A stretch of 53,071 nucleotides of DNA from positions 1 to 53,071 of the forward strand of contig JAFAXD010000202.1 in NCBI GenBank assembly GCA_019241285.1. The letters are read 5' to 3'. The position numbers and the translations under genes were made by a program. Positions 10,873 to 19,912 of the stretch are shown piece after piece. How positions within the stretch are numbered: position 1 is the stretch's first letter; each line of letters starts with the position of its first letter. Under the pieces are notes generated by a model. It was not told the DNA's origin. It saw only the letters and a program-made list of their open reading frames with translations, and made no database searches. The DNA is from Xanthobacteraceae bacterium. GTDB taxonomy: Bacteria; Pseudomonadota; Alphaproteobacteria; Rhizobiales; Xanthobacteraceae.

Positions 10873-11067
10873 TCAACCCGGCGATGGCCGCACAATATGA
10901 ACTTGCACTGTCTTGCGCTGCGGGGCCTCTGCGTGATGCTGCACAAACGGTTCGGGAGGAGGCGCTGCTTGCGGCCGGATAACGTTTTCACAGAAGACGA
11001 CGAGGCTGAACGCCAGCGCGAACGAGGCGATCAACAGCAGCAGCATGAAGAATACGAGCATAGCCAT
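10873..11067 (-). CDS. 64-aa single-TM protein with Pro/His-rich tail, first ORF of the kdp operon
   Basis: MAMLVFFMLLLLIASFALAFSLVVFCENVIRPQAAPPPEPFVQHH...; GGAG ribosome-binding-like sequence just upstream; 28 bp from kdpF. Confidence 0.65.
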   Translation of the reverse strand: MAMLVFFMLLLLIASFALAFSLVVFCENVIRPQAAPPPEPFVQHHAEAPQRKTVQVHIVRPSPG

Positions 11068-11124
11068 AAGCTCCGATCCGCACGCGCCGACACCTTACAA
11101 TTAAGCCATCACCGCGAAACCGTT

Positions 11125-11138
11125 TTGCGGCAGATCAA
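11125..11138. promoter_or_regulatory. FixK/FNR-like box TTGCGGCAGATCAA upstream of kdp leader ORF
   Basis: Matches TTG(A/C)-N6-(T/G)CAA; centre ~64 bp upstream of the start codon at 11067. Confidence 0.45.
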
Positions 11139-11284
11139 GTCGGCAGCGTCAAGCCGGCCCGCGCAATCAGGCGCGAGCACATATACAAAGATCGGCATTT
11201 AAAATTCAGATGGGAACGAGACGGCCTGCATAAGGATTTCATAAGCCTCGATGCCACCAACACGCGGTTGGGCTCTACACGACC

Positions 11285-14089
11285 TCAATGTCCGGCCGGC
11301 GCGCGACCCATATCCTGAAGGACCCCGCCCAGGCGGTCGAGCTCGGTTCCGAAACCCACCCAGTCACCCGACTTCAAGTGCTCGATGGCTTGATTGTAGT
11401 GATCCAGCGCCTCGCGCCCGCGGTCGGTCGCGGGCTGTTCGAGCGGGGCTTCCGCCCCGCCCCCCGCGCTCACCGGAGCAGGAACTGTCCCAAACAGCGC
11501 CGCCAGCGCCTCGGGAAGCGTCTCCTGCATGACCACGCGATCCCCATAAGCGGCGATCACGCGCTTGAGCTCAGGGAGTTGCCCTTGCTCCGCCCTCAGA
11601 TAGAGCGGTGAGACGTAGAGAAGCGAGTTCTCGATCGGGACCACCAGCAGATTGCCGCGGATGATGCGCGAGCCCATCTGGTTCCACAATGAGATCTGCT
11701 GTGAGATGTAGGTGTTCTGATTGATCAGCGCCTCGATCTGGAATGGTCCGTAGACGAGCTTGTCCTTGGGAAATTCATAGACGATCAGTCGGCCGTAGTC
11801 GGGTGCGTCACAGCGGGCCGCGAGCCAGGCGATCATATTGTCACGCTGGGTCGGCACCATCGGCAGCATGAGAAAGAACTGAGCCTGCGCTTCCCCCGGC
11901 AGCCGCATGATGATGTAGTAGGGCTCCATCCGTGTCGTTCCGCCACCGCCCGGCTGACGCGGAAACTCCCACAGATCCTCGCGGTTGTAGAAAACGTCCG
12001 CCGCTTCCATGTGGTAGGCTTGATAGAGCTGCGCCTGGATGACGAACAGGTCTTCCGGGTAACGGATGTGTTGCCGCAGGCCAGCCGGCATGGCCGTGAA
12101 CGGCTTGAACAGACTTGGAAAGATCCGCTGGTAGGTTGCGGCGACCGGATCGGAAGTATCCATCAGATAGAAGTTGGTCGTCCCATTGTATGCGTCGATC
12201 ACGATCTTGACGGAGTTGCGGATGTAATTGAGGTCGAGCCCCGGCGCGGGTGGTGCGTAGGGAAAATAGTTGCTCGTCGTGTAAGCGTCCTGAACCCAGA
12301 ACAGCCGTCCGTCGCTGATCACCACGTAGGGATCGTGATCGAGCCGAAGAAAGGGCGCGATCGTGCTGACCCGGTCCTGAATCCTCCGATGAATGACGAT
12401 TCGGCTGTCGTCGGTGATGTAATTTGACAAGAGCAGGTTCACATCGCTGAAATACCAGCCAAACAGCAGTCGCTGCAGGCCGCCGCCGACGGCAATTCCC
12501 GCGCTGCCGTCGTAGCTCGCGTAGCTGTTCTCCTTTCCCTTCGGATAATCGAACTCCGGCGTGCTGGCCTTGACGATGACATATGTGTCGGTTTCTTCCC
12601 CGAAATAGATGCGGGGCTCGCGAACATCGGGACCGCCGGATGCGACAGGCGGAATATCCCGCAAGTAAAACAAGGGCAGGCCTTCGGTATTCTTGCGGGT
12701 CACCGGGCTCATGACCACGCCATTGCCGTGGGTGAACAGGATGTGAGTATTGACCCAGGTTTGAGCGTTGGGAGGAAGCAGGGACGATTTCAACTCACGA
12801 GCTGACAAGGTCACGCTCTGGTACGTGCTATCGAGCCAGTAGCGGTCGACCTCGACGTCGTGAAACTTGTAATACGTGCGTATTTCCTGCAGCTGGGCAT
12901 AGGCGTCCATCAGTGGCTGCCAGTCCCAGAGCCGGATATTATCGATCGTGGCCTTGTTGGCCTCGAGAGCCTTGAGGGTCAGGTCCTGCTCCGCGGGAAA
13001 TGGTTTGGCGCTGATCTGCCGGAGATTGTAGGCCTGCCGGGTGAGGGCGATGTTGTGCTCAATGTATGGCTTCTCGCGCTGGAGCTCGTCAGGCTTGACG
13101 ACGAGGCGCTGGAATAATCCGGGAATGAGTGCCGACAGGGCGAACGAGCCGCCGAACACAAGAACCGCAGCTCCCGCCGGAAGCAGATAGCTGCGCGCCC
13201 GCACATTCGCCGCTGCTGCGACCGCCGCGATGATCGACAAGCCAACAAGTACCCATAGGATGGGCAGCCGAACGTGGACATCCGTATAGCCGGCACCGAC
13301 AACGACGCCGTTGTCACCATAAAGAAGCAGGTAACGATCCAGACCGTAAGACCAGGCCTTTACCGCAAAGAAAAGGGCGAGCAGCACGGAGCCGTGTGCG
13401 ATGGCGGTCGATGACATGGACCGGCGCTGGGCGTCGTAGGTGATATGCCCCTGCACCCAATAGATCGCGCCGGCGAAAAGCGCGCTCAAAAACAGCGTCA
13501 GCAGCATCCAATTCTTGATGGCGACATAGGCGGGCAAGGAGAAAAGGTAGAAGCCGATGTCCTTGCCGTAGACCGGATCAGGCGTCCCAAATGGAACCTG
13601 ATAGAGCAGGCGCAGGAAAACGCTCCAGTTATGCACCTCTCCCCAGCCGACCAGAATGGCGATCAGACACGCTGCGCACGCAATAACGAAAGGCCATCGC
13701 GAATGATGGCGAATAGCCTGCAACGGATGGGGCGAGGTCGCAGCCCCGCTGTTCGTTTTCCGCAGTTCGGGGAGGCGCGCCCATGGTGAGCGGGCGAAGC
13801 GATCGGCGAGCGCTCCATTTGCCCACAGGATGAGGGCCGTCGCAACCAAAGCAGCACAGAACGTTGCGGCTTGTGCGACGATTGTCGTCCAGAACACGCC
13901 CGGATAGCCGATTTCGCCGAACCATAGCCAATCGACCAGAAAGTCACTGGTAAGCCCGAGGATGATGAGGCAGGTCACAAGGATGACGAGAGCAAAGATC
14001 CCCACCATCAGCGCGCCCGGCCAGGCCGGGCGTCGCCTAGGACCTATGCTCCGAATGCCGAACGTGCTGATCACGAACCTCCGCGGCAC
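11285..14089 (-). CDS. UPF0182 (COG1615) family large membrane protein
   Basis: 934 aa; N-terminal TM region then DWLWFGEIGYPGVFWT and FVIQAQLYQAYHMEAADVFYNREDLWEFPRQ, NTYISQQISLWNQMGSRIIRGNLLVVPIENSLLYVSPLYLRA. Confidence 0.93.
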   Translation of the reverse strand: MPRRFVISTFGIRSIGPRRRPAWPGALMVGIFALVILVTCLIILGLTSDFLVDWLWFGEIGYPGVFWTTIVAQAATFCAALVATALILWANGALADRFARSPWARLPELRKTNSGAATSPHPLQAIRHHSRWPFVIACAACLIAILVGWGEVHNWSVFLRLLYQVPFGTPDPVYGKDIGFYLFSLPAYVAIKNWMLLTLFLSALFAGAIYWVQGHITYDAQRRSMSSTAIAHGSVLLALFFAVKAWSYGLDRYLLLYGDNGVVVGAGYTDVHVRLPILWVLVGLSIIAAVAAAANVRARSYLLPAGAAVLVFGGSFALSALIPGLFQRLVVKPDELQREKPYIEHNIALTRQAYNLRQISAKPFPAEQDLTLKALEANKATIDNIRLWDWQPLMDAYAQLQEIRTYYKFHDVEVDRYWLDSTYQSVTLSARELKSSLLPPNAQTWVNTHILFTHGNGVVMSPVTRKNTEGLPLFYLRDIPPVASGGPDVREPRIYFGEETDTYVIVKASTPEFDYPKGKENSYASYDGSAGIAVGGGLQRLLFGWYFSDVNLLLSNYITDDSRIVIHRRIQDRVSTIAPFLRLDHDPYVVISDGRLFWVQDAYTTSNYFPYAPPAPGLDLNYIRNSVKIVIDAYNGTTNFYLMDTSDPVAATYQRIFPSLFKPFTAMPAGLRQHIRYPEDLFVIQAQLYQAYHMEAADVFYNREDLWEFPRQPGGGGTTRMEPYYIIMRLPGEAQAQFFLMLPMVPTQRDNMIAWLAARCDAPDYGRLIVYEFPKDKLVYGPFQIEALINQNTYISQQISLWNQMGSRIIRGNLLVVPIENSLLYVSPLYLRAEQGQLPELKRVIAAYGDRVVMQETLPEALAALFGTVPAPVSAGGGAEAPLEQPATDRGREALDHYNQAIEHLKSGDWVGFGTELDRLGGVLQDMGRAPAGH

Positions 14090-14127
14090 ATATTAGCTGA
14101 AGCTTCGATCGATATAGGGGCGGCGCG

Positions 14128-14141
14128 TTGACCCAGATCAA
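14128..14141. promoter_or_regulatory. FixK/FNR-like box TTGACCCAGATCAA upstream of UPF0182 gene
   Basis: TTGA-N6-TCAA, 39 bp upstream of start at 14089. Confidence 0.6.
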
Positions 14142-14162
14142 CCCATCCAGACGCCCACTCGT

Positions 14163-14996
14163 TCAGTGCGACATCAGCACCGGAACGGTCATGGACGCCA
14201 GGATGCCCCGCGTAGCACCTCCGAGAATGAACTCGCGGACGCGGGAGTGGCCGTAAGCTCCCATGACGATCATCGTGGCGCTCGAGTCAGCCACATGCGA
14301 CAAGATCGTGCTCGCGACGTCGATGTCTGGGGCCACCTCCGTCTGCACTTCAACGTCGATATTGTGCCGCGCGAGATGTTCGCCCATGCGAACGCCGCGG
14401 ATTAAGTGGTCGTCATTCTTCGTTTTTTCATTGACGACGATGAGGAGCTCGACCGCGCCCGCCTTGGTCAGGAACGGCAAAGCGTCGTTGATTGCCCGCG
14501 CCGCAGGCCGGCTACCGTCCCAGCAGCAAACTACCCGGTCGAGCTTGAGCGCGTCGCGCTGGATGTAAGGCACCATGATCACCGGGCGCCCGGATTCAAA
14601 CAATAATCCTTCGATGAGACGGTCGTTGTTGGGGCCGCCGGGTTCGGATTGGGTGATGAGGCTCAGGTCGAAACGCCGGGCCGCATTTGCCAGCGCCAGC
14701 GGGGCGTCGCGCTCATACCCGGTGTCGACGATGTGTTCTGCGGAGAGCATGCTTCGCTTTGCCGCCGCGTGGAACGCCTCAACCGCTGCGTCCACCGCCT
14801 TTTGATATTCGCGCTTCGCCTGGGCGGCCAGTTCGGTGGGAATTGCGCCCGCAACATGGCCCGGCAGAGCGTAGTCGTAGATGAAGGCGAGCCCCACCGT
14901 ATGCGCCTGGAATACGTCGGCGACCGTCAGCGCATACTCGCGCGCGGGGTCGCGTTCGGCACCGATTGCGAGATTGACGATAAGGTCTTTGATCAT
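14163..14996 (-). CDS. universal stress protein with two UspA domains (start MIKDLIVNLAIGAERD; longer start at 15026 possible)
   Basis: Two UspA halves; C-terminal MIVMGAYGHSRVREFILGGATRGILASMTVPVLMSH. Confidence 0.92.
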   Translation of the reverse strand: MIKDLIVNLAIGAERDPAREYALTVADVFQAHTVGLAFIYDYALPGHVAGAIPTELAAQAKREYQKAVDAAVEAFHAAAKRSMLSAEHIVDTGYERDAPLALANAARRFDLSLITQSEPGGPNNDRLIEGLLFESGRPVIMVPYIQRDALKLDRVVCCWDGSRPAARAINDALPFLTKAGAVELLIVVNEKTKNDDHLIRGVRMGEHLARHNIDVEVQTEVAPDIDVASTILSHVADSSATMIVMGAYGHSRVREFILGGATRGILASMTVPVLMSH

Positions 14997-15057
14997 GGCA
15001 GGGTTCAGTTTTTGGATTACGTCCAATCTACATCAATGGATCGTTGGCCATGCTGCG

Positions 15058-15071
15058 TTGACCTAAGTCAA
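15058..15071. promoter_or_regulatory. FixK/FNR-like box TTGACCTAAGTCAA upstream of USP gene
   Basis: TTGAC-CTAA-GTCAA palindromic arms; 32 bp upstream of 15026, ~62 bp upstream of 14996. Confidence 0.62.
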
Positions 15072-15211
15072 TCTCCATCGAGTTCGAGCCTACCGTGCGG
15101 GGCCCATCTCATTGCGTCTCTCGCCGCCGCACCGCTGGTTATAGCGATCCGGTGCCGCGACAAACTCCGCCTTGTCGAGCGCGATGCGTATGAGACGGCG
15201 AGCGATTCGGT

Positions 15212-16186
15212 TCAGGAAGCCTTGGCAAGAATCCCGTGCTTCCGGCAGACCCGCCAATTGACGATGAGGCCGTCTGCGTGCGTTTCGGCCAACTCTGCCA
15301 AGAGAATATCGATCTCGCGTGTGGTTTGCGCAGTCGGTTCGACGAGCGGCAATCGCACCCGTGGCGACATCAGACCCAGACGGCTCAGCGCATATTTGAG
15401 CGGGGCCGGATTGGATTCCCGAAGCAGTGCCGCGGTCAACGGTGCGATTGCGGTACTTAGGTGTTGGGCACGCGCAAACTCGCCTCCTTTAGCGCTCAGG
15501 TACAACTCCCGGCAAAGTCCCGGTACGACGTTGGCGGTTACTGAGATGGATCCATCTCCACCGAGGGCGAGAAATTGCGAGGCCGTTGCATCATCCCCGG
15601 ACAGAAGACGAAAGCCGGGTCTTAAGCACGCGTGCAGACGTTGCGGCCGACTCAGATCCCCGCTCGCATCCTTTAGACCGATGAACTGCGGCATCTCTGC
15701 AACGAGACGCGCGATTGTCTCGTCAGCAAGCCCGCACACGGTTCGAGACGGCACATCATAAAGAATGATCGGCAGGCCGGTGGATTGAGCGATGGCGCAG
15801 AAATGCGCGTACATACCGGCTTGTGTGGGCTTGTTGTAATAAGGAACAACACACAAGGCCGCGTCGGCGCCGGCAGCTTCGGCGTCCTGCGTCAATTCGA
15901 TGGCCTTTGCAGTGGAATTGGACCCGGTTCCTGCAATGACCGGCACCCGCCCGTCCGCCGCATCCGCCGCCACGGCAACGATTTCCGCATGTTCTCCGCG
16001 GCTCAGCGTGGATGCTTCGCCGGTCGTCCCAACGACCACGAGCGCCGTGGCACCGGCCTCGATCTGGAGCTGGCACATCCGCTCGAATGCGGGCAGGTCA
16101 ACCCGATCATCTTCGTCGAATGGGGTCGGGAGTGCGGGTGCATACCCGCTCAAATGCGCGACGGAAACTCCGATGGACGAAATCAT
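15212..16186 (-). CDS. dapA: 4-hydroxy-tetrahydrodipicolinate synthase (DapA-family lyase)
   Basis: SGYAPALPTPFDEDDRVD, VVGTTGEASTLSRGEH, YYNKPTQAGMYAHF, LPIILYDVPSRT, FIGLKDASGDLSRP motifs. Confidence 0.9.
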   Translation of the reverse strand: MISSIGVSVAHLSGYAPALPTPFDEDDRVDLPAFERMCQLQIEAGATALVVVGTTGEASTLSRGEHAEIVAVAADAADGRVPVIAGTGSNSTAKAIELTQDAEAAGADAALCVVPYYNKPTQAGMYAHFCAIAQSTGLPIILYDVPSRTVCGLADETIARLVAEMPQFIGLKDASGDLSRPQRLHACLRPGFRLLSGDDATASQFLALGGDGSISVTANVVPGLCRELYLSAKGGEFARAQHLSTAIAPLTAALLRESNPAPLKYALSRLGLMSPRVRLPLVEPTAQTTREIDILLAELAETHADGLIVNWRVCRKHGILAKAS

Positions 16187-16235
16187 CTTACACTCCACAT
16201 GCAATGAAGCCGTTTCAGCCAAAATACAATTTCGA

Positions 16236-16511
16236 TCATGCCGCCTTGCGCTCGAGATCAGAACGAGCGTCGATTTGCGCCCCTGGATCGAGATCGAGTT
16301 CCAGGGTCTCCGGAACCATCAGCACGGCCTGCGGTTGATGACCATTCTGGAACAACGCAAATCGCAACGCCTCGGTTCGATTAATGAATAGGCCACCCCG
16401 CAATCCGGACTGATCTCGCACGATCCATTGTCCTTGGCTATTTCTGCCGATCGTGAACAGCTGGTTTCTGCAGGGTGGATTGCTAGAGGGGGATTCAACA
16501 TTCCGACGCAT
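16236..16511 (-). CDS. small hypothetical protein
   Basis: 91 aa with FTIGRNSQGQWIVRDQSGLRGGLFINRTEALRFALFQNG; reads as a compact regulatory/adaptor-like domain, family unassigned. Confidence 0.6.
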   Translation of the reverse strand: MRRNVESPSSNPPCRNQLFTIGRNSQGQWIVRDQSGLRGGLFINRTEALRFALFQNGHQPQAVLMVPETLELDLDPGAQIDARSDLERKAA

Positions 16512-17088
16512 GTGAGGTCTCCTTGCATTGCGTTGATTCGGTCAAAGGGTTGGCTGAACGCTCGATTGGCTGGTCGTGTTCATTCACTGTCGGGGCAGAA
16601 GGGTCCGCCGCGGTCGCAACCCTCGATGTTTTGAGAGGACATGCCCTGAATCTGCGATCTTAGGGATAGGAATTCGAGATTGTTTGGAGGCAAATGTCAT
16701 AAGTGCGGAATAAGTATCATGCCGAGGGATCAGAGGAGGCGCCGGGTCATCGGCAGCACCACAGCCGTCGGTTCACGCGGACCGATCGGAATCGAATAAC
16801 GGCGCTGCAGATCACTTGAACTAACCATGGCGCCATGGTGATGGCCATCTTCCGGGCGCATGAACAACAATTTGTGTCTCCGGGTCCGGACCTCGTCGGT
16901 GCTTATGCCGGCACTATATGGCAGGGTCCTTCCTTGTCTCGAATTTATATTCGTCCGCGGTCACATTGCTCATGTTTTGCGCTCATGTCCCTCGGTGGGG
17001 GGTGTGATGGGGCGCGCGAAGGCCGGCTAGCCCAGCGCCGACCGATGCGCGCCCCAACTCCCGCCCTTCAGGGCAGGTTGCTTGCTAC

Positions 17089-17400
17089 TTGGACCGAGGT
17101 AATCTTGCGCGACGGCAAGGTCGTTCTCGGCTACCATCGGATGAGCAAGCTCCGATTGCCGCTGAGCTCGGCTATAGCGATCTCGATCAGATGTGCCGGG
17201 AACACGATCCGTTGCATGTCGCGCTGTGCGACTTGCTTGGGCTGCCTGTCTCATATGCCATGCGGGAAGCTGCTGGCGAACAGCTGACGCCGGACGAGCA
17301 CTGGGCTGCGGTACCGGAAGAGACGGCCGTTCTGGCAGCATTGAAATTCCGCCAGCACTGTCGATGGGTGCTTGCGCAAGCAAAAGCACACGATCGGTGA
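17089..17400 (+). pseudogene. hypothetical protein, possibly frameshifted (N-terminal segment ...TEVILRDGKVVLGYHRM lies in the other frame)
   Basis: Protein-like segments in two adjacent frames meeting around 17130-17150. Confidence 0.4.
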
Positions 17401-17511
17401 CGCGGCACCGCCAGCTGGTTTAATTCATATACTTCTAATTCTAATCAACACTTGGAATTCATGTAGATCCGGGTTGCGGAGATTGACTCGCATCCGGCGC
17501 GCAGGCTCTGT

Positions 17512-18081
17512 GTGCTGATAGCTGCCTTCGATGGGTGCGAAGCAAACCGCAATCTGGAACGAACCCGCATGCAATCCCTATCAATCAATCCTGATAACGC
17601 GCCTGATACATATGCCGCCCTCGCAAACGGCGAACGGCTTTTGATCTGGGCCTGCCGCACCTGGGCGGCGTGTGCCGGTGGGGGGCATTGCCCGCTGTGC
17701 CCAATCGAGCACGAATTCGGCCGCCTCGGGATTGCCGATGCGGCTTATGCGCTGCACGCCTTGATGTGCACGACGGCAACTTGCGCCACGCGACCATTCC
17801 AAGTGCATGGTCCGGGGTGTCGGATGATATCGGCAGATGAAATCCGGCTTGTACGCGCCGCAGCCGCGGCCCAACAGGATCAACGCGAACCTGCTCTCGC
17901 GCAGCTGCTGGAATGGCTGCCGCCCGCGCAAGCCAACTTGGTGCTCAACCCACTGCGTGCCGTCGCACTGTCTCTCAAAAATGTTGGACTCGAGTTGCCG
18001 GTTCGGTCGAGGAAAGCTGTCCTCGAGAGTGGCATTGATTATCCGGATGTCCGCGCGCCGGCCTCCAACACGTTACACTGA
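17512..18081 (+). CDS. cysteine-rich hypothetical protein (probable start MQSLSINPDNAPDTY at 17569)
   Basis: Cys/His cluster CRTWAACAGGGHCPLCPIEHEF...HALMCTTATCATRPFQVHGPGCRMIS followed by helical C-terminal half. Confidence 0.55.
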   Translation: MLIAAFDGCEANRNLERTRMQSLSINPDNAPDTYAALANGERLLIWACRTWAACAGGGHCPLCPIEHEFGRLGIADAAYALHALMCTTATCATRPFQVHGPGCRMISADEIRLVRAAAAAQQDQREPALAQLLEWLPPAQANLVLNPLRAVALSLKNVGLELPVRSRKAVLESGIDYPDVRAPASNTLH

Positions 18082-18230
18082 GCGATTGTCTAGCACGTGG
18101 CTCTCCAGCGACTTGCCAACCCAATCCGTTAGATTGACTTCCTCAAAACAAAATCCAGTATGCAGTATGTTTTTGCAATAGCGCAGGGATACCCGCGTCT
18201 GGCTGTTTGAAAATTGAATCAGAAATTGCG

Positions 18231-18280
18231 GCCATCCCTCGAGACGCGTGCGCGCAGCGCGCATGCTCCTCAGGATGAGG
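18231..18280 (-). repeat. REP-like unit A
   Basis: GCCATCCCTCGAGACGC...GCTCCTCAGGATGAGG with self-complementary inner stem (one mismatch/wobble). Confidence 0.85.
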
Positions 18281-18345
18281 ACCGAGATTGCTGAAGTGCC
18301 GGTAATCAACCGCAGCCCTCGCGCAGCCTTCCAGCAACCCGCAGC

Positions 18346-18399
18346 CCTCATCCTGAGGAGCTCACGCGCGACAGCGCGTGAGCGTCTCGAAGGATGGCC
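18346..18399 (+). repeat. REP-like unit B
   Basis: CCTCATCCTGAGGAGCTCACGCGCGACAGCGCGTGAGCGTCTCGAAGGATGGCC. Confidence 0.9.
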
Positions 18400-18658
18400 A
18401 CACATGTCATGTATGGAGATGGGCGTCATCTATGCGATTGCCGTCATCTATGCGCTGCCCGTCCGGAACGAGCCCAGAAAAAGCGTTTACAGAATCACGG
18501 CTCCGGAGGCCGCCGCTTACGCGCGGCTCGACGGTGACAACCGTTTCGTTCCCCGATTTGACATCGGTGCTGAAATCGTCGCGTGTTGCCCACAAATTTG
18601 GCATGTGACTTGCCTTCCATTTTGCAATCCCGCGACATCATAACCGGAGAAAAACGAA

Positions 18659-19903
18659 ATGCGCTTCTTGCGGCCTCGCGTCGGTGCCATGCTCAGATCC
18701 CAGCCGCACCGCCGGCGTATGTTGGCGCTGGCACTTGCAGCCCTCGGGTTGTTCCTCGCATCCCACGTGCAGGCGGAGAATTCTGCAATCCGCATTGGCG
18801 CGCCGTTGCCGCTGACCGGGGCGCTCTCGCCCGAAGGCCTCAAGCTGCAGCAGGGCTATGAGCTATGGAAGGACGTCGTCAACGCAGCCGGCGGCATCAA
18901 TGTCGGCGGAACCAAGCGGCTGGTCGAAATCGTCTATTACGATTATCAGTCGGCGACCCCCAAGGCGGTGCAGCTCGCCGAGAAGCTCGCGACCGACGAC
19001 AAGGTCGACTTCATGTTCTCGCCCTTCGGCTCCGGCGCCACCAAGGCGGCGAGCACCGTGTCCGAGCGCTACGGCATTCCGACCATCGCCCCGACGGCCT
19101 CCTCGGCTGAAGTCTACGACCAGGGCTACAAGAACCTGTTCGGCACGTTCACCGACAACAGCACCCTGTCGGAGCCGATGACCGACATCGCCAAGGCCAA
19201 GGCACCCAAGGTGCAGCGCATCGCCATTCTGGCGCGCAATGATCTTTACCCGCTCGCGCTTGGTCAGGAGTTCGAGAAATCCGGCAAGAAGCGCGGGTTC
19301 GAGATCGTCTACTTCGGCAAATACGCGATCAACACGCTCGACCACGCCTCGGCCCTGACCGAGATCAAGGGCGCGAACCCGGATTGGATCGTCGCGACCG
19401 GCTACATCAACGACATGATCCTGATCCGCAAGCAGATGGCGGACCTCGGCGCCAAGGCGCAGGTAGTGACCATGATCAACGCGCCGGCCTATCAGGAATT
19501 CATCGATGCGACCGGCCCACTCGCCGAGAACGTCACCAGCGCCACCTGGTGGCATCCGGCCGAGCACTATCAGAGCAAGGACGCCTTCGGCAGCACCGAA
19601 CACTATACCGAGCTCTTCCAGAACAAGTTCAAATCGCTCCCCGACTTCACCAACGCGACCGGCAGCGCGTCGGGCGTGGTGCTGCAAATGGCCATCGAGA
19701 AGGCGGGCTCGACCGATCGCGCCAAGGTTCGCGAGGCGCTGGCCGCGGGCGGGTTTGATACGTTCTTCGGCCCGCTCAGCTTCAACGCCGCCGGCCAGGC
19801 GACGTCCTACGTGCCGCCGGTGTTCCAGATCCAGAGGGGCAAGGCTGTCGTCATCTATCCGGACGCGATCAAGGCCGGCGACCTGCAGCTCGGCGTACAG
19901 TAG
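18659..19903 (+). CDS. branched-chain amino acid/amide-type ABC transporter substrate-binding protein
   Basis: Signal peptide; IRIGAPLPLTGALSPEGLKLQQGYELWKDVVNAAGGI...; followed by LivHMGF genes. Confidence 0.92.
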   Translation: MRFLRPRVGAMLRSQPHRRRMLALALAALGLFLASHVQAENSAIRIGAPLPLTGALSPEGLKLQQGYELWKDVVNAAGGINVGGTKRLVEIVYYDYQSATPKAVQLAEKLATDDKVDFMFSPFGSGATKAASTVSERYGIPTIAPTASSAEVYDQGYKNLFGTFTDNSTLSEPMTDIAKAKAPKVQRIAILARNDLYPLALGQEFEKSGKKRGFEIVYFGKYAINTLDHASALTEIKGANPDWIVATGYINDMILIRKQMADLGAKAQVVTMINAPAYQEFIDATGPLAENVTSATWWHPAEHYQSKDAFGSTEHYTELFQNKFKSLPDFTNATGSASGVVLQMAIEKAGSTDRAKVREALAAGGFDTFFGPLSFNAAGQATSYVPPVFQIQRGKAVVIYPDAIKAGDLQLGVQ

Positions 19904-19912
19904 CCGTCACGC

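Noticed and set aside
16537-16549. TTGATTCGGTCAA near the 16236-16511 gene as a FixK box
   Set aside because: Half-sites are separated by 5 rather than 6 nt; kept out of the box list.
18231-18399. Possible CRISPR array from repeated GAGGAGC/GTCTCGAAGG units
   Set aside because: Units alternate in orientation, are palindromic, have irregular spacing and lie in small clusters; no cas genes. REP-like, not CRISPR.
18073-18429. Minus-strand ORF ending ...SLRYCKNILHTGFCFEEVNLTDWVGKSLESHVLDNRSV
   Set aside because: C-terminal ~50 aa look protein-like but the rest is REP translation; could be a gene relic, not enough evidence to call.
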